From Ilyonectria destructans (taxonomy: Eukaryota > Ascomycota > Sordariomycetes > Hypocreales > Nectriaceae), in NCBI GenBank assembly GCA_020740775.1, contig JAHEWK010000001.1, positions 7,006,001 through 7,070,000 on the forward strand: a stretch of 64,000 nt of DNA, written 5' to 3'. The notes beneath the pieces are model-generated. The model was not told the origin of the DNA. It ran no database searches and saw only the letters and a program-made list of their open reading frames with translations. Every line of letters starts with the position of its first letter. Position 1 is the first letter of the stretch. Below, in pieces: positions 55,113-64,000 of this stretch. The translations under genes and the position numbers were made by a program.

Positions 55113-56238
55113 CGGGGTATGGTAGTTATACCAAGACGATAAGAGGTACTCACGAAACGCATAGTACTTCGAAACCACCAAGAATAACTATAGGATCTTT
55201 TCTGTTGGTTTTTTTTCACTTCCATTAGTTACACATAGTTTGTCCTTTCTATAGATATTTGCAAAAGAATCCAACTATTGGCGCTCTTTCACTTCTCGCT
55301 CAGTTCTAAACATATTAGATACATTGACAACTTGGTATGCGTTAGCAGTATGGTATAATAGTGTGCGAGTGCGGTAAATACATGCCAGATTTACTTGGAT
55401 ATTTGGTAATTTGGTCATTTAGATACCTGAGCCCCACAGGTGTAGGCTCGTCCAATCACTGTTCTGACTACTGTTTCAAATTCTTTCCAGCAGATCTCGC
55501 TGTTCCAAGATGCAGCTGTTACTGCAGCTTGTTAAGGTATTGCGAAAGGTAACCAGTTAGTTAGGTGTGACGATCCGGCTTATCCTGTACGGGGGGTATA
55601 GGGTAGGCTGAGACGTGGGTCCGTTACTGGTTGTGACCGCCTGGTCCCAACACAGGCCGTGACACTATACCACTACCAAGCTATATAGCTACACTACCTA
55701 GGCAAAGTGACCTCATCATGTGTATTTGTACGAGGTTCCCCCACCGCCAATTGAGGCGCAGAACTTTATCAATAAGCACAGCTCAGAGAGGCTGGAACGT
55801 GGCGCCACGCAGCGTTAAACATTGGACCGCTATCCTTTGGTGGATAAGGTGATGCGCCACGCTGAAAGCCCAGAATGTGCGTGGAACCAACCACGACGGA
55901 CGCTTAGGAACGTAAGCTGCAAGCCGACTTCGAGATGTGGTCAGCATAAGCCCGTGGCAACATCCGCGCCTGAAATCTGGTCTTTCTTTGTTTCTTTTAG
56001 CTTTCATTTTCCAGAAGTTGGCGGGATAGGCTGGGGTCTCGGCCCTGCCAAAGACCAACTGTCATCAGCTTGCTGGTGGTGGCTTTGTGCTTGGACAGAT
56101 GGCATTTGGGCCATAAATACCCTGCGTCTACCGCGATCTCAGGTCCGGCCTCTCCCAAATTCGAGACCCTAGTATCTTCACCAGAGTGTTCACTAGTCTT
56201 TACAAGAATCTTCAAGAGTCTCCACAACCGTCTTCACC
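55113..56238. other. Intergenic, no gene seen
   Basis: About 1.1 kb. It contains the 3' flank of the tannase-family gene and the promoter of the hemerythrin-like gene. No family-like frame was found. Confidence 0.5.
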
Positions 56239-57119
56239 ATGGCCTCTCTTTATGCTGATCATCCTTTTCCTTTAATCCCGACTCCAGCCCACAAAGAAGC
56301 AGAGGTCAGTCTTACCTGCCCGTGTTCTATCGTCTTCTAACCGTATTCAGCCCGACATGTTTTCCCGAGTCGCTTCCGAAATGTCCCTCGTCCATAATAT
56401 GGTTATCCGCGGCCTCAACTCCATCTACCTGCAAGCCCCACGAGTCTCCCAGAACGACGTGCCCTCTTTCTTGCAATACGCGCTCGCTTGGTGGGCACTG
56501 GTCAACGTGCATCACACAGGCGAGGAGACAGACTTTTTCCCATACTTGGAAGATGCCACAGGGCAGAAGGGGCTGATGGACATCAACGTGGACCAACACC
56601 ATGCGTTCCGAGACGGGCTGCAAAGCTTCAAGACATATATGGAGGACTGTGTTGCTGGAAAGCAAACATTCGAAGGCAACAAGGTCGTTGGCATAATTGA
56701 TGAGTTTGGAAAAGTGTTGGTGACGCACCTGACAGACGAGATCCCCACCTTGTTGCAGCTGCGCGAGGTTGGGATGGAGAAATTGGGAGGTCTGGAGAAG
56801 CGGTTTGACCTGGAAGGAGAAAAAAACATGGTACGTCTGAACATCAAATTGGAGGAATTGAGCGCCCGAATTGATGAAGCTAACGATGCAAATACAGAAA
56901 CTGCTGGGACTGGTGCAGGGCTTGCCCTTCTGCTTCTGCAACCATGATGTCCAGTATGAAGATGGTAAGTGGGCGAGTTGGCCGCCAGCCCCGCGCATCG
57001 TGCACATCCTTGCTCGCCATGTCACGTACTGGGTGCATCGAGACCGGTGGAAGTTTGCGGCCTGTGATCGATACGGACAGTTACGAACGCTCCATTGCCT
57101 CTCTCAGGAGAAGGCGTGA
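56239..57119 (+). CDS. Hemerythrin-like (HHE) domain protein, 255 aa
   Basis: Three exons, join(56239..56304, 56351..56830, 56898..57119), encode 255 residues. The first exon supplies MASLYADHPFPLIPTPAHKE and the third continues as KLLGLVQGLPFCFCNHDVQYEDG, ending DRWKFAACDRYG. The four-helix di-iron motif is visible: H37 (SLVHNMVI), H76/H77-x2-EE (VNVHHTGEETDFFPYLE), H105/H106 (DQHHAF) and H148-x3-E152 (THLTDE). Such proteins bind oxygen or nitric oxide, or sense iron; fungal members are uncharacterised. No signal peptide, so probably cytosolic. It lies 4 kb from the anaerobic ribonucleotide reductase fusion. Confidence 0.85.
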
Positions 57120-58879
57120 CGGCAACGCCTGGATTTCTGTCCTGAATGTTTGTTCGATATGGTAGCCGATAAATTGGAACTTGGTGTGGAAGGTAGCTCG
57201 TTCGAGGTTAATTAGAGCCTGAATTAACGTTGTATATGTTGCCCCTGTCTCTAATCTCGGCCGTTAATTGTCATGGTCCGATGCTCTTGGCCTTCTTAGT
57301 CTGGTTGCTCATGGAGTGATTGAGAAGAGGTTTGTATAGCGAGTCAATCACCCAAGGAGGGAGATTTGAAGGCGTACTACGGAAGGGAACCGCGTGCGGG
57401 GCTGGAGGATGGTCGCGACGATGCACAGTCTCGTCGAGGCACAACAAACGTGGCGCTTGTGGAGATGGTGCATGAGCTGATCGCTAGCGAATGAAGGACC
57501 CCAGTCAGCCCAGCCAGCCACGGAGTGCATAGTGTAGCAGCCTAAGAGCTAGGATGGTATTCAAGCCAAGGAATGGCAAATGCACATGACGGAATAGGGA
57601 TAGAGATGAAATACGATCGCTACCGGCGCTTCGGGCCCTGAATACCGGCCATGGGATACCACCAATGTCATGACGTTTATGGCGACTCAAAGGACGTTTT
57701 CGCAACTTTCGACACCGGTAGTAAGCCGTTTATTCTCCGAGCAAAGCCGTTCTCGTCGTCGAGTTAGCTTGCCCTCCGGAGTGGAGTCGTCACTCATGCC
57801 CGCATCTGGTAATGGCACGGACACGACTTTGACACATTGGCGATGTTCCTTTCGGCGAATATACGCTTGGACCCCCTGACTCTGACGGATTCATGTGTGT
57901 GTGCTGTGCGGAATCCGTCGTCGGCTACGGAGACATGATTCATGTTCCCCTGAGAACGCGTGGGTTGAGATGGGACTAGAGAGACGCCAACGCCCATCAG
58001 ATAGACGCTAGGCCACAGGCGGATCAAGGCCCGGCCATGGCTTCAGCTGTCATTGGAGATGGCTGAACTTGCTGAAGGAATTTACCGGATCTCGGGTGCC
58101 AGTCCCCGCTCTGGTTGCGGAGAGCTCCACCTGCGCTTCCACCTTCGCTTCCATCCTCGGTTGTTGAGCTCCAAGGAGAAGCCAGTAGGGCCGATGAAGG
58201 GACTAGACCCAGTGGACAACGCCTCGTGGCGGCCATGTTGCAGAACCCGGCAATGCATCCGGCGACCAAAGCCTGGACCAGGGGCGAAGCTGTGTTAGGA
58301 AGCCGACAAACCTCCGCATCTCGATCCTCGTGGTCATAGTCCTCCCCCATGTACAGTAGATCATCTGCAGTGCTGGCAGGGGTAGGGGTGGTGACGATCA
58401 CGGCTGCCCTCTTCCGAATCCCAGATGCTAACGGTCGTGCCTCGGGCTGGCATCATCGGCTCCTGTATCTTGCTCCGTCACTAGCATTTAGGTTAGACTT
58501 GCCGACTCGCGAATGCCCCGGGGATGGTCATCACGTTAGTCAATCAATACCACGAGGTCGGCTCCGCGCGAACGCCTCAAAGTCAAAGCGCCATGCCACG
58601 AGTTCAATACCTGCGACGGTAAAGGTCTCCCCTCTGCGGACCTATTCCATTCTTGGCCCCACCCCGGAAGCCGTCAAACCTCTGATTTCGGGTATGGTGG
58701 CAAAGGATGTCACTGTCAGACGCGCTCTGAGGTAGCCCATGGTTCATTTCAGCCTTCTCAGGGGCAGTTTATAATGGTTGCGGCCTCCACCCCCGCCTGT
58801 CACGTCCACCTAGTCGGTTCTTGTCTTCATATTTTGCTTTTTGTGCAACTGAGCGTGCGAGGCCGCATTACCACTCACC
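57120..58879. other. Intergenic, weak open frames only
   Basis: A minus-strand open frame at 58024-58401 and overlapping plus frames lack an ATG at the right place and show no family features, so no gene is called. Confidence 0.4.
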
Positions 58880-60194
58880 ATGGCATCAACTTCCGACGTC
58901 AAAGTGGCCTCTTTGGCGGCTGGCTTTACCATCGGCTTTGGATTGTTGACATGTTGGGAGGCCATCAAACAAACGAGGCGGAATCGTAACCCGTTACGAA
59001 GTGCCTACATTTACATGCTATGGGGCGAGATTGCCGCTAATCTCGCCATTGCCATCATCGGGTGGATTTTCTTGGACGGTATTATCTCCTCAACGTAAGT
59101 CATCGGCTATTCCATTACATGCTAGACGCAGCCTGTCCAACTGACATAACCAGCGTTCCGGTGCTTTTCTTCATCCTTTTCCTATGGGTCTTTGAGGTTC
59201 AGTTGCTCATGCAAATCATCGTCAACCGAATCGCAATTATCGCCGAACATGAAAGCACCATCCGAAAGCTCAAATGGGGCACTGCCTTCATCATTACATG
59301 CATCAATATTGCCGTCTTCTGCATCTGGATCCCCGCACATATTGTTCCACCAGCAAGCGCCCTGTAAGCACACTCTTGTTCAGGAGGGACTGTCCCAAAA
59401 CATACTCCGCATCTAGTACTGACCGTGAGAATAGCATTGTTCGTGTTAACGAATACTGGGATCGAATGTCCAAAGTCCTCATCCTCCTCGTCGATGCAGG
59501 GCTCAATTGGTATTTCCTTCGTACCGTGAAGAAACGCCTTGTCGAGCAACATAACCTAAAGAAGTATCAACCGCTGGTTGGCTTCAACGCGAAGCTGATG
59601 GTGGTCTCTATCGCCATGGATGTGAGAAACCTTGCGCACGCCCCAGACTAAATCAGAGAATTCCCATCTAATCACCATCACTAGGCCATGCTCATCGGAT
59701 TAATGTCGCTACCAAACCAAATCGTCTACATCCAGTTCCACCCCGTCGCATACATGGTCAAGCTGAACATCGAAATGTCCATGGCCAAGCTCATCACTCG
59801 CCTGGCTCGGGGGAATAACGCCGACGACGACTACCCCTCCATGTCGAATTCCAACCATCGCGCGAACGGACAACATGGCAGTCACAACAATACCAATAAT
59901 GCTCCTTGGGCTCAGGGGAATGCGATACAGTTAACGCATAGGTCCAAGGTAGTCGCCGGTGACTCAGACGAAGACCTTTCTGGCACGCTTAACAAATTCG
60001 GCGTTGGGGTGGGCATCCACAGACGGACGGATATTGAAGTCAAGGTCGAGGAGGATCTGAAGAATTATAGGATGAAGCGGGACAGCCCAAGGGGCAGGGC
60101 ACCATTGGAAGTTGATGAGCTGCCGCTGACGTTGGACGCCGGGCATCCAAAGCAGGACCGAGATGGATCTTCGATTGGCCAAGATTCTGTTTGA
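58880..60194 (+). CDS. Multi-pass fungal membrane protein of unknown function, 379 aa
   Basis: Four exons, join(58880..59094, 59154..59363, 59417..59621, 59685..60194), give 379 residues; the four phases agree. The first about 255 residues contain roughly seven hydrophobic segments, e.g. VASLAAGFTIGFGLLTCW, GEIAANLAIAIIGWIF, VPVLFFILFLWVFEVQLL, FIITCINIAVFCIWI, VLILLVDAGLNWYFL and AMLIGLMSLPNQIVYI. Conserved-looking polar residues lie in helices (WEAIKQTRRNRNPLRSAYIY, FNAKLMVVSIAMD). The last 120 residues are charged and soluble (cytosolic tail). The topology resembles seven-helix receptor-like proteins of Pezizomycotina, but I recognise no named family. Confidence 0.72.
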
Positions 60195-61226
60195 TGGGGA
60201 TGGGACTAGTGATTCTAGACCATCCATCTATACTTAATACTTTACATAGGGTTTCTCTACACTATAATTCGTTGACATTGGAGACTAGGGCGAACTAATG
60301 ACTTCCATTGCTCTAATTGCCCCCATTGCTCCCATTGCTCGATTCAACCCTTAATTCCAATGCACAAAAGGGTCGATCCTCAACGATCATGTTACATAAG
60401 TTGGCTGGATGTACGGTTTGGCCATCCTCTAAGATTCCGATTTGTCAGAATGTGCTACATCCATAGTATCCTCCCCAATACTAATCTGAAGGATCAAGGC
60501 AGTACGTAACGTTGGCGAGCTTATAAAGCGACAATCGGTTGGCATCAGGTACGAGCCTCTCAAAGGTGGGCCTAAAGGTGGGATGGAGGAATATACCTTG
60601 TCATAAGTCAATTCAGTGATTATTTTCGGTACATACCAGGGTCGCGACAATCTCGCGTTCGCTATCGTCCACCGTGCTGTGCCGCTTCAAATTAAGCACC
60701 GTTTCTTCACGGGTCGCGTTTGGCAATGTTAGATACCGAATCTTTTGCGACTCATCAGATATTCTCATCCCGGTCGATTGGTCTTGCCCTTTGACATACC
60801 AAATTTATGCTATCACTTTGCCACCGCCTTTTGGAATGTTATTGGGCCACTCTCGCAAATCAGAAGGTGTTAATTACATCCGGCTGCGCCTGGGCTGAGG
60901 CATGTCAGCCGTCCGGGCTTTCATCGGGCGTATAAATAACGTGTTTTAGACGTGATATGACTGGATATGAAAGACGGTGGAGCGTTTAGTCGTGCGATGA
61001 TGTCTTGTCCTAAAACCACGATCAGGTGACGGCTCGAAAGATTTATGAACTACGCGTCGCAACGTGATGGTTGAACGCGTCGCATCCTCAATTAACGCGT
61101 TAATAAATAGGTTCAGAAGCTCTGAGATCATACCTAGCTTCAGAAATCTGTCAACCTTGTAAGACAATCCAGGCGAAGCTTTATCGTCGGGTTTTTCTCC
61201 GCCTTTGTCTCAAAAGATAGCCATAG
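60195..61226. promoter_or_regulatory. Upstream region of the NrdD-NrdG fusion
   Basis: About 1 kb without a gene. A TATA box (TATAAATA) lies at 60931-60938, about 290 bp before the start codon, so a eukaryotic-type promoter is plausible. No upstream exon carrying an ATP-cone was found in any frame here. Confidence 0.4.
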
Positions 61227-63725
61227 ATGACTTCCGAGATGACTTCCAATGTGCGCCTGGTCGACGAGTATCTATCACAGACGACATGGAAGGGCTCTGA
61301 GAATGCCAATTCAACCTACTCGCACCAAGGACTTATGCAGTACGTCTCCCAACATGTTATTTCGGAGTATTGGCTGCAGCAGCTCTACTCCGAAGAGATC
61401 CGGACGTTCAACGAACAGAACCGCTTCCACATCCATGACCTCGGATTTCTGAGTGCCTACTGTTCAGGTTGGAGCATTGAAGACATCCTCCTTCAAGGCT
61501 TCGGTGGCGTCGAGAACAAGATTCAGTGCAGACCTCCCAAGCACCTTAACACTGCCCTCAACCAAACGGTCAACTTCCTCTTTACCCTTCAAGGGGAACT
61601 CGCTGGAGCTCAGGCACTCTCGAGCTTCGACACATATCTCGCTCCTTTCGTTCGAGCCGATAAACTCACGTACACCGATGTCTTCAAGTATGTCCAGAGC
61701 TTCGTCTACTCACTCAATGTGCCTACGCGGAGCGGATTTCAGGCGCCCTTCACCAACCTCTCGATGGATTTGATTTGCCCCAAAAGCCTCCAATTCCAAC
61801 CTATTCTCATTGGTGGCGAACCGCACCCGACTTGGATGTACGGCGACTTCCAGGAAGAGATGGATATGCTCAACAAGGCTTTCGCCGAGGTTATGATACA
61901 GGGCGACGGCAATGGCAATATCTTTTCTTTCCCAATCCCGACTTACAACCTTTGTGAAGGCATTGACTGGGACTCGCCTCGCTGGGAGTCCATCTGGGAG
62001 ATGACAGCTAAGTACGGCGTCCCCTACTTCGCCAACTTCATCAACAGCGACTTGGACCCCGAAGACTTTCGATCAATGTGCTGTCGGCTCCGCCTCGACC
62101 TCAGCAAATTGCACTGCAGAGTCGGTGGCCAGTATGGTGCGAGCCCGTTAACTGGCTCTATTGGAGTTGTCACGCTCAATCTGCCGAACCTTGCTTTCCG
62201 ATCCAACGGGACGAAAGAGTCATTTTTTGCAGAAATATCCGAAACACTGCGGGTTGCCAAGGACTCACTTGAGATCAAGCGAAAGGTGGTGAATGGAAAT
62301 TCTGCCTTGTATCCCTATGCAGCACACTATCTATCTGCCACGAAACACCGCACAGGATCACATTGGACCAATCACTTCAGTACTATTGGCGTCAACGGTA
62401 TGAACGAAGCGCTAGTCGCCATCTTTGGCGAGGGTATCACTGAGCACAAGGAGTTCGCCCTTCAGACACTGGACTTTATCAAGGAGCGGCTTCAAGAGTT
62501 CCAAAACGAAACTGGCAACCTCTATAATCTGGAGGCCAGTCCGGCAGAAAGCACCTGCTACAAGTTTGCCCGACGGGACAAGGAGCTTTTTCCGAGTCGC
62601 ACCATCCCAACCTTCTACACCAACTCGACCATGCTCCCTGTAGACACGACCGAGGACCTCTTTGAAGCCCTTAGTCATCAGGAGGAGCTACAGTGCTCAT
62701 ACACGGGCGGCACCGTTTTTCACGCCTTCTTGGGTGAGCGTTTGTCGAGCTGGAGGATGGCGAGAAACCTCGTCAGAATGTTGACAGAGCGTTACCGTGT
62801 CCCGTATTTAACCCTCACGCCGACCTTTAGCATCTGCAAAACACATGGCTACATTGCAGGAGAGCAGCCACACTGCACTGTGTGCGCTGAAGAATGCCTT
62901 GTGTACTCACGAATCGTTGGCTATTTCCGTCCCACTCGCGACTGGAACAAGGGCAAGACGGCCGAGTTTTCTATGCGAAAGACCTATCGTTATGAAATTG
63001 GTTCCATCGACGAGAAAGAGAAGGAGAAGAATAGGCTGCGGGAGCTGGAGAGCCAAGTCGCCGAGATCGTTGATTTGCCTGTGGCTGGGTACACAAAGTT
63101 GACTCTCAGTGACTGGCCCGGCAAGATGCAAGCCGCTATCATGTTCACATCTCGCTGCAACCTTTCATGCCCTTGGTGTCATAACGGGCCGCTCGTTCGT
63201 GGTGAGCGTGACAACTTCACGATCCTGGACATATTTCGCCACATCACGTCAACGCCACATAAGTCACTCGTCATATCAGGCGGTGAGCCGACCATCCACA
63301 AGGGCTTGGTCCCCTTCATGCGACTTCTCAATCAGGCGGGCGTGAGTATCAAGCTTGACAGCAACGGCACGTCGCCCGTGGTCTTGAGCCGCATATTCGC
63401 TGAGAAGCTTGTCGACTTTGTGGCTATGGATATCAAATGCGCCCTGGAGAACTACAAGAAGGTGACTGGCCGAAAGATAGCTCCAAAGGTTCTGGAGTCT
63501 AGCATTGCACTCATAAAAGAGAGCGGAGTGCCATATGAATTCCGCACTACAGTCGTGCCGTCGTTGGTGGATATGGAGGATCTCTTCGAAGCGAAACGGC
63601 TGGCTGGTGGGAAGTTGACGATGCAACGTTTCCGCAAGGGGGACAACAACTTGCACGAACAGTTTCGCGAGTGTCAGGAGCACACTGAGCAAGAATTCAA
63701 GACGATGGTTACGCAAGTAGCATAG
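61227..63725 (+). CDS. nrdD-nrdG: Anaerobic ribonucleoside-triphosphate reductase fused to its radical-SAM activase (NrdD-NrdG), 832 aa
   Basis: A single intronless frame. Residues about 1-600 are class III RNR (NrdD): HIHDLGFLSAYCSGWSIEDILLQGF, TLQGELAGAQALSSFDTYLAPF, SMCCRLRLDL (C285/C286, thiyl-radical region), YGASPLTGSIGVVTLNLP, and a zinc site C537-x2-H540-x9-C550-x2-C553 before SRIVGYFRP (candidate glycyl radical G565) and WNKGKTAEFSMRKTY. A charged linker leads to residues about 627-832, an NrdG/PFL-activase-like radical-SAM domain: KLTLSDWPGKMQ, CNLSCPWCHNG (C644-x3-C648-x2-C651, 4Fe-4S) and VISGGEPT (G685-E687, SAM contact). It would make deoxynucleotides without oxygen, activating its own glycyl radical. 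The N-terminal ATP-cone is missing. ATG 61227 is the first; another lies four codons on. Confidence 0.95.
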   Translation: MTSEMTSNVRLVDEYLSQTTWKGSENANSTYSHQGLMQYVSQHVISEYWLQQLYSEEIRTFNEQNRFHIHDLGFLSAYCSGWSIEDILLQGFGGVENKIQCRPPKHLNTALNQTVNFLFTLQGELAGAQALSSFDTYLAPFVRADKLTYTDVFKYVQSFVYSLNVPTRSGFQAPFTNLSMDLICPKSLQFQPILIGGEPHPTWMYGDFQEEMDMLNKAFAEVMIQGDGNGNIFSFPIPTYNLCEGIDWDSPRWESIWEMTAKYGVPYFANFINSDLDPEDFRSMCCRLRLDLSKLHCRVGGQYGASPLTGSIGVVTLNLPNLAFRSNGTKESFFAEISETLRVAKDSLEIKRKVVNGNSALYPYAAHYLSATKHRTGSHWTNHFSTIGVNGMNEALVAIFGEGITEHKEFALQTLDFIKERLQEFQNETGNLYNLEASPAESTCYKFARRDKELFPSRTIPTFYTNSTMLPVDTTEDLFEALSHQEELQCSYTGGTVFHAFLGERLSSWRMARNLVRMLTERYRVPYLTLTPTFSICKTHGYIAGEQPHCTVCAEECLVYSRIVGYFRPTRDWNKGKTAEFSMRKTYRYEIGSIDEKEKEKNRLRELESQVAEIVDLPVAGYTKLTLSDWPGKMQAAIMFTSRCNLSCPWCHNGPLVRGERDNFTILDIFRHITSTPHKSLVISGGEPTIHKGLVPFMRLLNQAGVSIKLDSNGTSPVVLSRIFAEKLVDFVAMDIKCALENYKKVTGRKIAPKVLESSIALIKESGVPYEFRTTVVPSLVDMEDLFEAKRLAGGKLTMQRFRKGDNNLHEQFRECQEHTEQEFKTMVTQVA

Positions 63726-64000
63726 GGAGAAAGATGGGACAAGGTTGCATTCTCTTGTATATTCTCATTCTCACTGGTAGATTTTAGCAATTTCAATGAT
63801 TTAAACAGTGCAGGGAATAAGTCGAGATTAAAAATCGTGTAAACCTGCAGTGCGGCTTTAATAATTTGCGCCCGAGCAAACAAAAATTTCGGAGCCAACA
63901 TCACTTTATCACCCGCTTTGGCTGTCTTGTTATACTTCAAAGTCTCGTGATATGTTTCAGTCTTCCTAATTACCCTGTCCCTTGGTGTCTTTGGAGAACG
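63726..64000. other. 3' flank to window end
   Basis: No gene is visible in the last 275 bases; the right flank of the fusion gene lies outside the window. Confidence 0.5.

Noticed and set aside
61227..63725. Pyruvate formate-lyase plus activase
   Set aside because: The core motifs (FHIHDL, LQGELAGAQA, zinc site just before RIVGY) are those of NrdD, and the PFL glycyl-radical and catalytic signatures are absent.

Overview
The window looks like nuclear DNA of a filamentous ascomycete (Pezizomycotina). Genes are split by short introns (about 45-105 nt) with GTRNGT donors and CTRAY branch points. Families are typical of these fungi: Zn2Cys6 regulators with a Fungal_trans domain, Clr5-ankyrin proteins, C2H2 proteins of the large fungal type, MFS porters, tannase/feruloyl esterase, GH78. 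Two AT- and TpA-rich stretches with decayed coding remnants resemble RIP-mutated DNA. I rebuilt exon structures by hand from frame continuity and splice signals; no alignment was run. I saw no rRNA or tRNA gene.

Layout. 0-9 kb: tail of an MFS permease, a Clr5-ankyrin protein, a secreted FAD oxidoreductase. 10.3-18.8 kb: a compact block with a Zn2Cys6 regulator, an FAH-family hydrolase, a salicylate-hydroxylase-like flavin monooxygenase and gentisate 1,2-dioxygenase, i.e. a gentisate/hydroxybenzoate catabolic cluster. 20.1-28.5 kb: a sugar porter divergent from a GH78 alpha-L-rhamnosidase, then a second Zn2Cys6 regulator. 28.6-39.1 kb: a secreted type-B carboxylesterase, a 1074-residue C2H2 protein and three broken genes (C2H2, Gfo/Idh/MocA, CHAT) around AT-rich DNA. 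39.2-47.2 kb: aromatic-type aldehyde dehydrogenase, MFS transporter, stilbene-cleaving dioxygenase and an SDR. 48.5-55.1 kb: an SMP-30-like propeller, a CipB-like MDR oxidoreductase and a tannase/feruloyl esterase. 56.2-63.7 kb: a hemerythrin-like protein, a multi-pass membrane protein and, at the right edge, an intronless 832-residue protein joining a class III (anaerobic) ribonucleotide reductase to its radical-SAM activase.

How the parts may work together. Much of the first 55 kb reads as a toolkit for plant phenolics and their glycosides: ester and glycoside cleavage, C=C cleavage of stilbenes, oxidation of aromatic aldehydes, ring hydroxylation, gentisate ring cleavage and fumarylpyruvate hydrolysis, with dedicated transporters and regulators. 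The NrdD-NrdG fusion is the standout. Class III RNR makes deoxynucleotides only without oxygen and is essentially a bacterial, archaeal and phage enzyme, so a single-chain version in a fungal contig suggests horizontal transfer and a capacity for anaerobic DNA synthesis.
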